A DNA stretch of 52,988 nucleotides from a virus: IMG/VR virus record IMGVR_UViG_3300046777_001138, positions 1 to 52,988 of that record; one strand, given 5' to 3'. Within the stretch, counting starts at the first letter, position 1. Each line of letters begins with the position of its first letter. Positions 1-6,925 of the stretch are shown piece by piece. The notes beneath the pieces are model-generated. The model was not told the DNA's origin and did not search any database. It was given only the letters and a program-made list of their open reading frames with translations. The position numbers and the translations under genes are program-made.

Positions 1-127
1 TGTAAGGGAGTACCCGTTGGAGAACGACTACGGGTATGATGAGAAACCCTACGCTGAGGTTACCCCTGATACTCTCGGCGTGAATAATCTGGAATACACC
101 TTGCTTTTACAGAAAGCACAGGGTAAA
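1..127. repeat. Terminal direct repeat, left copy
   Basis: The first 127 bases are identical to the last 127. The repeat lies inside a reading frame that continues cleanly across the junction, so the molecule is circular or circularly permuted. The length matches a common assembler k-mer, which favours an assembly overlap over a true packaged terminal repeat. Confidence 0.97.
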
Positions 128-214
128 ACGGTACGAGAGGTGGCAAAGGCTCTACGGCGTAGTAGTAGCTGGGTCCATCGTGAACTGGTGAGGCTTAAGG
201 AGGTGCTGGTATAA
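2..214 (+). CDS. Sigma-70-like HTH protein, C-terminal part (gene crosses the junction)
   Basis: This is the 3' part of a gene that begins at 52626. Joining the ends gives 450 nt, or 149 codons plus stop, with no frameshift. The C-terminus (QGKTVREVAKALRRSSSWVH and following) is a helix-turn-helix like sigma region 4 or a related transcription-factor HTH. The stop TAA overlaps the next start in a TAATG junction, so the genes are translationally coupled. It is one of several sigma-like proteins in this genome. Promoter specificity cannot be read from the sequence. Confidence 0.8.
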   Translation, partial: VREYPLENDYGYDEKPYAEVTPDTLGVNNLEYTLLLQKAQGKTVREVAKALRRSSSWVHRELVRLKEVLV

Positions 215-519
215 TGTCTGAAAGAGATACAGTGTCGAAGTATTGGTCGGATAGTATGGGTATTTTGTACTGCCAAACTGTGGAAGGCTACGCTTTCCGC
301 TGGGATGATGCTTATGAAAAATGGGAGACTATCCCACTACCTCCCGGTGTAGTTCCTGACCTTTCTTGGTCTATGTACACGGATGCCCAATTAAAGTTGG
401 ATCTGATCAAGCAACACTTGACAGACCATAGGGAAAAACAGTACTATGCTCGGACAGAGCATGATCTTGTGCTGTGGGAGAAGACTTTGGAAACCTTGTT
501 TGAAGAGGAGACGAAGTGA
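214..519 (+). CDS. Hypothetical protein, 101 aa
   Basis: I do not recognise this protein. It starts at the ATG of a TAATG overlap with the upstream sigma-like gene. A GGAGG lies only about 13 bases upstream, so initiation is probably coupled. It is tryptophan- and tyrosine-rich in the first half (WDDAYEKWETIPLPPG) and has a charged, helical C-terminus (LWEKTLETLFEEETK). It is soluble, with no membrane segment. Its position between sigma-like genes suggests an early function. Confidence 0.75.
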   Translation: MSERDTVSKYWSDSMGILYCQTVEGYAFRWDDAYEKWETIPLPPGVVPDLSWSMYTDAQLKLDLIKQHLTDHREKQYYARTEHDLVLWEKTLETLFEEETK

Positions 520-725
520 TGGAAATGGAAACACGAGTTGCCACCGTAGATGGAACTGTTATTTGTATTGAATCAAGTAGTTGGCCTAGCTGTGATAACC
601 TGAAGTTGTCAATGGAAACCAAGTTCTTTGACAGTATCAAAACCGAACTAGACAAGACTCAACAATCAGCATTGATGACAGCTTTACAAATTGCATGGGA
701 GGTTCGCTATGGACGAAATTCCTGA
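519..725 (+). CDS. Hypothetical protein, 68 aa
   Basis: Unrecognised small acidic protein. The ATG at 519 overlaps the upstream stop by one base (TGATG). A GAGGAG about eight bases before it supports this start over the in-frame GTG at 516. The 3' end overlaps the next gene by 17 bp, as is usual in this packed early operon. Confidence 0.7.
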   Translation: MEMETRVATVDGTVICIESSSWPSCDNLKLSMETKFFDSIKTELDKTQQSALMTALQIAWEVRYGRNS

Positions 726-930
726 TCCACCATCCTATGAGAAGATCCAAGCGATAGGTAAACAGGTGTATGGCACGGATTGTTTCCGTACTACCCTGAA
801 TAATACCGCTGACCATGAGATCTACATCCCATCGTGTGACGATGAGGGATACATTACTGTCCCAGCGAAGGGACAACTGATTGTTATGAGGACACCGGAA
901 GGATATCGTAATCTGAAAGAAGGAGAATAG
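709..930 (+). CDS. Hypothetical protein, 73 aa
   Basis: Unrecognised. A GGGAGG six bases upstream picks the ATG at 709 over a TTG at 691. The central part (NTADHEIYIPSCDDEGYITV) looks like a small beta-rich domain. No membrane segment or catalytic motif is visible. The stop TAG is followed at once by the next sigma-like gene. Confidence 0.7.
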   Translation: MDEIPDPPSYEKIQAIGKQVYGTDCFRTTLNNTADHEIYIPSCDDEGYITVPAKGQLIVMRTPEGYRNLKEGE

Positions 931-932
931 TG

Positions 933-1493
933 ATGATTAGTGAAGTGAAGCAGAATGACATTCGACCGATGACAGACGCTGAGAGAGATGCCATGGCTCT
1001 CCACATGAATGTAGCCTACAAGTTCATGCCTAGGAAGAAATACGATGAAGACCAGATGCAGGATACCTTGCTTCGCAATGTGCGAAACTGGATCAGGAAC
1101 AGACACAAGTGTCCTCAGATCAAAGATGTCACCTTCATGGCCAATTCCACGATGTATAACGCTGGGAGATCCAAGCGTCGTAACATCAGCACAATCCATA
1201 TTGACTTGTGCGTGTCATTAGATCGTGACTTGGTTAAAGGTGCGCCGTATGATGTAGCTGACTATCGAGAGCCTGAGGACAAAGGATTCAGGGATTGGTC
1301 TTATGTGACCAACTTCCTCAATGTCTTGACCCAGCGCCAACGGGATATCCTTGAGATGCGCCGACGAGGTGAAAGTCTTAGCTGCATCGCTGAGACATTC
1401 AGTCTGAGCAAGGAGAGGATCCGTCAAATAGAAACTAGGGCTATTGAACGGCTTCAGGTAGAGATTAACAAGGACATGTCCAAATGCAATTGA
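933..1493 (+). CDS. Sigma-70 family RNA polymerase sigma factor-like protein
   Basis: A 186-residue protein whose C-terminal third carries a clear sigma region 4 helix-turn-helix. LTQRQRDILEMRRRGESL is followed by a SKERIRQIETRAIERL recognition helix that binds a -35 element in typical sigma factors. The N-terminal half is basic and helical but does not show a full region 2. AAGGAG seven bases upstream supports the ATG at 933 over the GTG at 930. The 3' end overlaps the next sigma-like gene by 10 bp, so the two are co-translated. It may direct host RNA polymerase to phage promoters, or act as an anti- or co-factor if it lacks region 2. Confidence 0.88.
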   Translation: MISEVKQNDIRPMTDAERDAMALHMNVAYKFMPRKKYDEDQMQDTLLRNVRNWIRNRHKCPQIKDVTFMANSTMYNAGRSKRRNISTIHIDLCVSLDRDLVKGAPYDVADYREPEDKGFRDWSYVTNFLNVLTQRQRDILEMRRRGESLSCIAETFSLSKERIRQIETRAIERLQVEINKDMSKCN

Positions 1494-2020
1494 CTCCAAA
1501 CCAGACTCTTCTACACAAGAATGTAGCTCTGGTGTACAAACTCATGGGCAAATACGGGTTGAATAACCGGGAGGCTATGGGAGACAAAGGGCAATTCATT
1601 TGGCTGTGCATATGCAAGTATGTTGAAGGCTACAAGAAGGAAAGGAGTGCATTTGGTACATGGCTGGGATGGGCTGTGTGGTCAGCGGTAAAGGTCTACA
1701 ATAAACAGGTAGCCACACACGCTGACAGGTATAAATGCTTTGAGGACATGCTATTTGTCCATGACCGAGAGCATGAAGATTCTCAGCGGGATTATCTGGC
1801 CCACCAGAAGATCTTGGATACAATGGATAGAGTCTTGGTATCCAAGAAGGGAGGAGCATCACACAGGGAAGTGGTAAGGCTTTGCTGGGAGCAAGGGATG
1901 CCTTACAGGAAAGCAGCTAAGATTCTTGGTATTAGTGGGCAGAGGGCCCATAGGATCCTACAAGTATCAAGACAGAAGTTACAAGTAGAACTCAAGGAAA
2001 TGGAAGGAGAGTTGGTGTGA
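1484..2020 (+). CDS. Sigma-70-like protein with region 2- and region 4-like parts
   Basis: A 178-residue protein. The N-terminal half resembles sigma region 2: a helical core with FGTWLGWAVWSAVKVYNKQ, similar to the -10 recognition helix environment. The C-terminus holds an HTH (YRKAAKILGISGQRAHRILQ) like region 4. The length fits ECF-type sigma factors of 170-200 residues. It starts in a 10-bp overlap with the preceding sigma-like gene. The tandem arrangement suggests successive promoter switching, which is inference. Confidence 0.8.
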   Translation: MQLTPNQTLLHKNVALVYKLMGKYGLNNREAMGDKGQFIWLCICKYVEGYKKERSAFGTWLGWAVWSAVKVYNKQVATHADRYKCFEDMLFVHDREHEDSQRDYLAHQKILDTMDRVLVSKKGGASHREVVRLCWEQGMPYRKAAKILGISGQRAHRILQVSRQKLQVELKEMEGELV

Positions 2021-2172
2021 CAGACGAAGAGTTTGAGACGATAAAGAAACTCTACGGTAAATCAGACCGTATTGGTACACACTGGGCAGAGTGTTGGAAT
2101 GCACATGTGTACTGTGCAGTCTGTAAACTGATTAAGGAAGTTGAACGACTAAAGGAGGAACGAAATGGGTGA
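2017..2172 (+). CDS. Small protein, 51 aa, GTG start
   Basis: A short gene between two larger ones, starting at a GTG that overlaps the upstream stop (GTGA). GGAGAG upstream gives a ribosome binding site. The product is VTDEEFETIKKLYGKSDRIG followed by a helical, charged C-terminus (KLIKEVERLKEER) with two cysteines. It overlaps the next start by 8 bp. I do not recognise the family, but frame, spacing and coupling look genuine. Confidence 0.6.
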   Translation: MTDEEFETIKKLYGKSDRIGTHWAECWNAHVYCAVCKLIKEVERLKEERNG

Positions 2173-2611
2173 ACCAGTATTGTGCTATGTAAAAGGTGAT
2201 ACAGCGTATTTCACTACGCAGGAACTTAGTAAACAATGGGGAGATGACTGGAACGATGCTCCGTATGAGCATAACGCTGGTAGACCTAATGAGCCTAGTA
2301 TGCACTACTATTCGGATGGTAGGCAAGAAAAGAGGGCTTGTGATTGGAACGAGGACGGTACGCCAAAGTGGGAGATCATTGAAGTAAAATTTAGCAGTGA
2401 TCTATATACTCCAGAAGATTGGCACTATGGTAGTTCACCGTTCTCGGTAGAAGACATTAACGTTGGCATAGCCCCATGGCTAGCTACTTCTAAATATTCT
2501 AGTGATCCTAAGATAACAATCTTTGCTGGAGCAACTATCGAAGAGTTTAAGCGTAAGGTCCGTGAGTCCGGTGGAAAGATCTATGTGGAGGAAAAGGAAG
2601 ATGGAGAGTGA
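2165..2611 (+). CDS. Conserved phage protein, 148 aa
   Basis: The N-terminus (CYVKGDTAYFTTQELSKQWG then DDWNDAPYEHNAG) matches a phage hypothetical family that I recall from many siphoviruses, whose function is unknown. It is aromatic- and asparagine-rich with no membrane segment. Its C-terminus (ITIFAGATIEEFKRKVRESG) looks like a small alpha-beta unit. AAGGAGG lies seven bases before the ATG. It sits directly before the thyX and dcd genes. Confidence 0.8.
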   Translation: MGEPVLCYVKGDTAYFTTQELSKQWGDDWNDAPYEHNAGRPNEPSMHYYSDGRQEKRACDWNEDGTPKWEIIEVKFSSDLYTPEDWHYGSSPFSVEDINVGIAPWLATSKYSSDPKITIFAGATIEEFKRKVRESGGKIYVEEKEDGE

Positions 2612-2747
2612 ATTGGGTTGTGCTGCCTTCGAGACTTTATTGGAAGCATTAAAGTGGAAGGTAGTACGCCGGGAAAAAGATCGTGTGATCATCGCTCGTA
2701 ACGATGAAGAGATGGAAGTAAAACTGAAGGAGGGAAATGATGAGTGA
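2601..2747 (+). CDS. Hypothetical protein, 48 aa
   Basis: Unrecognised small basic/acidic protein beginning MESELGCAAF. The start was chosen at the ATG preceded by GGAAAAGGAAG and overlaps the preceding gene by 11 bp. The longer in-frame reading from 2523 would overlap almost 90 bp and has no ribosome binding site. It ends 8 bp inside thyX. Confidence 0.6.
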   Translation: MESELGCAAFETLLEALKWKVVRREKDRVIIARNDEEMEVKLKEGNDE

Positions 2748-3540
2748 CACAGACATTACAGCTACGGTAGTAAAGGACTCTCTGAATGTAGACTATGGTT
2801 CAAGACTTACAACCATGATCATTAGATTCCCACGAGTAATACTAAGTCAGGTATTGACCCATCGTGTATTCAGCAGAAATACTAGCTCGTCAAGAGCTAT
2901 TCCTACGAGTAAGCTACTGAACAGGGAACCATGGATTCCTGACAAGGTTGGAGTCAACAAACCGGGTATGTCGGCGGATGAGTATCTGGAAGGCGAAACC
3001 CTTGAGCAATTCAGGGAGGATATTTACTTTTTGCATGAGGCAATGGTTGATGAGGTTGACAAGCTGGCAACCAAGTACAACATTCACAAGCAGACTCTTA
3101 ACCGTTACCTAGAGCCTTGGCTGATGACTACGATGCTCGTGTCATCTACCGAGTGGGACAACTGGTTTAATCTTCGTCTGAACCATAAAGCACAACCTGA
3201 GATTCAGGAACTCGCCGAGAAAATGGCCCATGCCAGAGCGATGAGTACGCCTGAAAAAGTATTGCCCGGTCACTGGCACATTCCATTTGAAGACTTTGGC
3301 GATCATCGTGCATTAGACATTGCTGTAGCACGATGCGCTAGGGTAAGCTATGAGACTCATGCCGGTGTTCGTGATCGTGAGGAAGACATTCGGTTGTTTG
3401 AACAACTGAAAGCGGACAAACACATGTCCCCGTTTGAACATGTGGCGTGTGCAAGGGCGCAAGAAGGCTACTACTTGTACCCTGAGGCAAACTTCAAGGG
3501 TTGGACACAATACAGAGCATTTGTGGAGGCAGGAGAGTGA
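2740..3540 (+). CDS. thyX: Flavin-dependent thymidylate synthase (ThyX-like)
   Basis: It would convert dUMP to dTMP using methylene-tetrahydrofolate and reduced FAD, supplying thymidylate for phage DNA synthesis. The signature region lies near residues 40-53 (LTHRVFSRNTSSSRAIP), a variant of the ThyX RHRxxSxNexSxR motif. The C-terminal part carries HMSPFEHVA, also typical of phage ThyX proteins. At 266 residues it has a usual length. The ATG at 2740 has GGAGG about seven bases upstream and overlaps the preceding gene. The neighbouring dCTP deaminase gene fits a nucleotide supply module. The first arginine of the classical motif is replaced by Thr-His, as in other divergent phage forms. Confidence 0.88.
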   Translation: MSDTDITATVVKDSLNVDYGSRLTTMIIRFPRVILSQVLTHRVFSRNTSSSRAIPTSKLLNREPWIPDKVGVNKPGMSADEYLEGETLEQFREDIYFLHEAMVDEVDKLATKYNIHKQTLNRYLEPWLMTTMLVSSTEWDNWFNLRLNHKAQPEIQELAEKMAHARAMSTPEKVLPGHWHIPFEDFGDHRALDIAVARCARVSYETHAGVRDREEDIRLFEQLKADKHMSPFEHVACARAQEGYYLYPEANFKGWTQYRAFVEAGE

Positions 3541-3779
3541 AAAAGGAGTTTAGGGACGATGAGGGTACAGTTTTTACTGTTGAAGAAAATTGGGACATGC
3601 ACTGGGTTGGTGCTTGGATTGAAATAAACAAGCCCCCACATTATTTTGTGGAAAAAGATGGCAAGTACATTTTAATGTTGCTGCCAGATGTAGCTAAGAA
3701 CTTTGCAAAAGAATTACTTATTATTTCGGATTCTATTGAAAGGAAAAGGGATGAGTATTCTCAGCGGAATGGCGATTAA
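3537..3779 (+). CDS. Small paralogous-family protein, 80 aa
   Basis: It starts at a GTG overlapping the thyX stop (GTGA), with GGAGGCAGGAG upstream. The C-terminus (LPDVAKNFAKELLIISDSIE) matches the ends of two other small proteins in this genome (14972-15163 and 43977-44159), so it belongs to a three-member family. The N-terminal half is a short beta-rich region. Function is unknown. Its 3' end overlaps dcd by 29 bp. Confidence 0.65.
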   Translation: MKKEFRDDEGTVFTVEENWDMHWVGAWIEINKPPHYFVEKDGKYILMLLPDVAKNFAKELLIISDSIERKRDEYSQRNGD

Positions 3780-4296
3780 GGAAGCGATTGCACGAGGTGA
3801 CATTGAGATCTCCGACTTCGATGAGTCTAGGCTCAATCCTCATTCGTATAATCTACGGCTTGGAAACAAAGTCTTGACATACTATGAGTCTATTTTGGAC
3901 TCTAGTAAAGAAGATCCATATATTACAGACGAATTACAAGCGGAAGGTTGTACGCTATGGCCCGGTACACTTTATCTTATGCACACCATGGAGACTGTGT
4001 GTTCACACAAGTATGTCCCTATCATTGATGGAAGGTCTTCAGTAGGTCGTCTAGGCATTGGGGTGCATATTACTGCTGGCTACGGTGATGTAGGATTCAA
4101 TGGAACCTACACGCTAGAGGTGACTGTAGTCAAACCAGTGATCGTCTACCCGGGTTCCGAGATCTGTCAGATTAGGTTCCAGACGCTGCAACTTGGTGAG
4201 AATGAAAAGGGGTATCCAAAGTATCAAGGCAAGTACAATGGTCAGACTGGCCCAAGAGCATCCGGTTGGTGGAAGGAGGCTCACAAATGGGGGTAA
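3751..4296 (+). CDS. dcd: dCTP deaminase / dUTPase family protein
   Basis: A 181-residue trimeric-dUTPase-fold protein. RLNPHSYNLRLG near residues 27-38, the catalytic DGRSSVGRLGIGVH block near 93-106, the tyrosine-glycine-aspartate turn at 111-113 and TLE near 121-123 are the dCTP deaminase hallmarks. In this family, arginine, serines and the glutamate bind and deaminate dCTP to dUTP. Together with ThyX it would route dCTP to dTTP. GAAAGGAAAAGG before the ATG at 3751 supports this start over an upstream in-frame ATG. A bifunctional deaminase-dUTPase is possible but cannot be decided here. Confidence 0.9.
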   Translation: MSILSGMAIKEAIARGDIEISDFDESRLNPHSYNLRLGNKVLTYYESILDSSKEDPYITDELQAEGCTLWPGTLYLMHTMETVCSHKYVPIIDGRSSVGRLGIGVHITAGYGDVGFNGTYTLEVTVVKPVIVYPGSEICQIRFQTLQLGENEKGYPKYQGKYNGQTGPRASGWWKEAHKWG

Positions 4297-4679
4297 CACT
4301 CAAAGATTCATTACCCCTGTGTGAAGTGCTTTCATATGCCAGCGATCCTTCCAATCCTGCTGACGCAGCATTGTTCATGGAAGGAGATAAAGTCGCTTTA
4401 CTTCTTATTGATGGCAATGGTGAAAGGACATGGCACGAGAAGAAGATTGCAGAGTTCTGGAATGCTGCACAGGATCAGGGATTGATGGCAATTGCGCTGA
4501 GTTACAATCACTATCAGGATGCTTGGCATTGGTTTGATTTTGATTGGAGTAGCCTTCCAGCAATGGATGTGAACCAAGAGACTCATATGGTAGAAATATG
4601 GTTCAAAGGATACTCGCCGACAAGTGAACTGTATGGTCACATTACTAGGAGGAGGAAGGAAAATGAAGGATCCAATTAA
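4287..4679 (+). CDS. Hypothetical protein, 130 aa
   Basis: Unrecognised. The start at 4287 has GGAGG seven bases upstream and overlaps the dcd gene by 10 bp. The product has a central acidic, aromatic stretch (YQDAWHWFDFDW) and an N-terminal alpha-beta pattern (GDKVALLLIDGNG). No membrane segment is visible. It overlaps the DUF3310 gene by 17 bp. Confidence 0.7.
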   Translation: MGVTLKDSLPLCEVLSYASDPSNPADAALFMEGDKVALLLIDGNGERTWHEKKIAEFWNAAQDQGLMAIALSYNHYQDAWHWFDFDWSSLPAMDVNQETHMVEIWFKGYSPTSELYGHITRRRKENEGSN

Positions 4680-5154
4680 ACCGAGTCATTACACAGCATT
4701 AGACGGATCAGGTATTACTTGTGCAGATGCACAGCGAGCAATGCTTGGTAGAGATGGTTACATTGCTTACCTTCGTGGAATGGTGATTAAATATCAATGG
4801 CGATTCCTTCGTAAGGATGGATTCAAAGATATACTAAAAGACGAAGAGTGCCTTAGGATGCTTAAGGAAGAACTATCTTCCTTAGGAGTTCCTGATGCCA
4901 ACCCACAAGTTCCGATTAACACCGCCGCCGTCCACGAACAATATCTGGAGAAGGGGGAAGAAAGGGACCTACCTAGCGCCTCACTACAGGACTTGGATCG
5001 ACACCCATCGTCCGCAAGTAGAATCAGTATTTGGGGAATCGACCAATCCATTATCGCTAGCTCGGTTGGAGATACTGGTCAGCGGTGGGACTGGTTTGAG
5101 GCGGGGTCGGGATCTGGACAACCTGGCGAAAGCGATCTGCGACCTCCTAGTTAG
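4663..5154 (+). CDS. DUF3310-like protein with long overlap into rusA
   Basis: The first ~75 residues match the phage DUF3310 pattern: DPIKPSHYTALDGSGITCAD, then a GYIAYLRGMVIKYQWRFLRK core and a KEELSSLG end. Such proteins are common nucleotide-kinase-like phage accessories of unknown role. The reading frame does not stop where such proteins usually end. It continues for about 85 codons across the first two thirds of rusA in another frame, giving a Ser/Pro/Gly-rich tail. The tail is either a genuine overlapping segment or a chance extension. AGGAGGAAGG gives a strong ribosome binding site for the ATG at 4663. Confidence 0.75.
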   Translation: MKDPIKPSHYTALDGSGITCADAQRAMLGRDGYIAYLRGMVIKYQWRFLRKDGFKDILKDEECLRMLKEELSSLGVPDANPQVPINTAAVHEQYLEKGEERDLPSASLQDLDRHPSSASRISIWGIDQSIIASSVGDTGQRWDWFEAGSGSGQPGESDLRPPS

Positions 5155-5293
5155 ATGCTGTGTAATTACGGACGATTGCTACGATGTAGTGCAGGAGATA
5201 AGTCTGAAGTATCTCGGAGGATACAGAGGGGACACTCCTGCATTCGTTGATGTGTTTGTCCATGAACTGGAAGAAAAGAACAGGAAAGTCTAA
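4895..5293 (+). CDS. rusA: RusA-like Holliday junction resolvase
   Basis: A 132-residue RusA-family nuclease. PPPSTNNIWRR lies near residues 10-20, and GRDLDNLAKAICDLL near 71-85 carries the metal-binding aspartates and the conserved lysine. ITDDCYDV near 91-98 supplies the later acidic pair. The enzyme cuts Holliday junctions and branched replication intermediates, often before packaging. TAGGAG six bases before the ATG supports the start although it lies well inside the preceding frame. The stop overlaps the next start (TAATG). Confidence 0.92.
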   Translation: MPTHKFRLTPPPSTNNIWRRGKKGTYLAPHYRTWIDTHRPQVESVFGESTNPLSLARLEILVSGGTGLRRGRDLDNLAKAICDLLVRCCVITDDCYDVVQEISLKYLGGYRGDTPAFVDVFVHELEEKNRKV

Positions 5294-5595
5294 TGTCACG
5301 AAAGTTTACTTTTACCGTACCTCTTGTTCACGACAAGTCCTACGGATCACTTGAATTAACTCGACCAATTGGCAGTAAAACATGGTTGCCTTTGCCAACT
5401 GGTGGTTACATTTGTGTTGAGGTCCTTGGTACTGGAAGGACTCAGGCACAGATTAGATTTACTGCAGATAAGGATGTACCCATTATAAAAGGGGAATCAC
5501 TCAATAGGCCGAAATATGACATAAACGACTGGGGTGATGAGGAACGAATGATTGACGATAGGCATCCGGGTGATTTTGAAGACTATGTGAACTAA
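5293..5595 (+). CDS. CsrA/RsmA-like RNA-binding protein
   Basis: Residues 20-70 follow the CsrA pattern: LELTRPIGSKTWLPL resembles the beta-1/beta-2 region, VEVLGTGRTQAQIRFTADKD resembles beta-3/beta-4, and VPIIKGESL resembles the RNA-binding tail. CsrA dimers bind GGA motifs in mRNA leaders and block or stabilise translation. At 100 residues it is longer than the usual ~60: it adds about 19 residues at the N-terminus and a very acidic C-terminus (DWGDEERMIDDRHPGDFED). The key arginine of the VxREEI segment appears as lysine. It is coupled to rusA by TAATG. A chance beta-barrel similarity is the alternative. Confidence 0.65.
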   Translation: MSRKFTFTVPLVHDKSYGSLELTRPIGSKTWLPLPTGGYICVEVLGTGRTQAQIRFTADKDVPIIKGESLNRPKYDINDWGDEERMIDDRHPGDFEDYVN

Positions 5596-5606
5596 GGAGG
5601 ATGCTA

Positions 5607-6116
5607 ATGAGGTATCTTACGGAAGAGGAAGCGTGTGAGTATCTTTATTTTGATCCCACTTCAAATTGTTTGCGTAGAAAACTGACTAAGAAATTGGCAT
5701 CAGAGTCCAATTCTTCGGCGGAGTTTTACCACAAATCGAGTGGCTACCTACATGTCAAGGTTGGTAATTGTAGATTTCAAGCCCATAGGCTTGTTTATTT
5801 AATTACCAAAGGCCCTATTCCGGATGGTATGGATGTAGACCATATTGACAGGGATCGGCGTAACAATGCGCCATACAATCTTCGTTTGGCGACCAAAGCA
5901 GAAAATAGTCTGAACAGGTCAAAGTACAAAAATAATACTTCTGGTTTTCCGGGAGTTAGGTGGTTTGCTAAGCTAAGCAAATGGATTGCATATATTTCTT
6001 TTGGAGGAAAAAGGTTTCACTTAGGTGTCTACACAGAACTTCAGGAAGCGGTTGATGCAAGAAAACTTGCAGAAGTCATTTTCTTTGGTGATTTTAGACC
6101 CATACATTCCAAGTGA
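5607..6116 (+). CDS. HNH homing endonuclease with AP2-like DNA-binding domain
   Basis: A 169-residue selfish endonuclease. AHRLVYLITKGPIPDGMDVD leads into HIDRDRRNNAPYNLRLATKAEN, a classic HNH core (H, N, N) near residues 73-109. The C-terminus (TSGFPGVRWFAKLSKWIAYI) is an AP2-type DNA-binding unit. GGAGG six bases before the ATG at 5607 selects this start over the one at 5601. It is inserted between the CsrA-like gene and a replication-region gene. Two further relatives lie at 39.8 and 41.3 kb. Confidence 0.93.
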   Translation: MRYLTEEEACEYLYFDPTSNCLRRKLTKKLASESNSSAEFYHKSSGYLHVKVGNCRFQAHRLVYLITKGPIPDGMDVDHIDRDRRNNAPYNLRLATKAENSLNRSKYKNNTSGFPGVRWFAKLSKWIAYISFGGKRFHLGVYTELQEAVDARKLAEVIFFGDFRPIHSK

Positions 6117-6925
6117 AACGCAAGGTCAACCCATACAGCGAATTTTTAGTGCCATGTTCCTCCATCGACAGGAGGATCTATGTCACTTCGTCGAATAATT
6201 TCCATGGGTTGATCAGTATGCTCGGCGCTGCTTGGGGCATCGCTGAGGAAGATCGTCAGGATCTGGCTGAGACTCTACTAGAAGAGATCTTCTTCTGTGG
6301 GTACGACTGGTATGACGACTTCTACCCGATCTTGTCAAAGATCAGGGTGATTGATATTAACGATTGGCTTGCTGGAACACGACCGTCCATTTTGTTCCCA
6401 AGCTATGATCCAGCAGTGTACTTTAATGGCCTGTCTGGAGGAGTCAATTATCGTCGGCGTTGGTGTCTGGATCAGTCGCAGTCCATGCGTATTGATCAGG
6501 TTGCTGAAATGGTTATTGCCCTATGGGGTGATGACTGTGTAGCCGATATGGGTGCTTACTGTGGATGGGATGCAATCCTAGTCCATAACCATGAGCGCCG
6601 GGTAATCATTGATGTTGCGATATTCCCTTGGAACTTGACCACAGGGGCTATACGCAAGGTCCACATAGCAGCACGGAAGATTCGTGCCATGCAGGGTATC
6701 CACAAAGCGTATGGGCTAGTACCCATTCAAATAGTTGATACCACCAACGGAATCTACTGGTCGCCGGCCCATGACATTGCGATAATGGATTCCGGGAAGA
6801 TCCTGATTACGGCATCAGGGTTACCTAGTGATGAAGAGGAATCGCTGGGAATAGAACTGAGTGAACTTCGTCCTCTTGGTGATTTGAACAGGTATTTTAA
6901 GGAGTTGAAGAATGTCAATGTTTAA
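6113..6925 (+). CDS. Hypothetical replication-region protein, 270 aa
   Basis: I do not recognise this family. It begins at a GTG overlapping the HNH stop by 4 bp and has no clear ribosome binding site, so the inserted HNH gene may have replaced its original leader. The middle contains GAYCGWDAILVHNHERRVII followed by DVAIFP. Scattered acidic and aromatic residues suggest an enzyme or DNA-processing accessory, but no motif is decisive. The 3' end overlaps the Sak4-like ATPase gene by 14 bp, so it probably belongs to the recombination module. Confidence 0.75.
   Translation: MKRKVNPYSEFLVPCSSIDRRIYVTSSNNFHGLISMLGAAWGIAEEDRQDLAETLLEEIFFCGYDWYDDFYPILSKIRVIDINDWLAGTRPSILFPSYDPAVYFNGLSGGVNYRRRWCLDQSQSMRIDQVAEMVIALWGDDCVADMGAYCGWDAILVHNHERRVIIDVAIFPWNLTTGAIRKVHIAARKIRAMQGIHKAYGLVPIQIVDTTNGIYWSPAHDIAIMDSGKILITASGLPSDEEESLGIELSELRPLGDLNRYFKELKNVNV

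Noticed and set aside
1-127. Biological direct terminal repeat for packaging
   Set aside because: The repeat falls inside a gene and has a length equal to a common assembler k-mer, so an assembly overlap is more likely.
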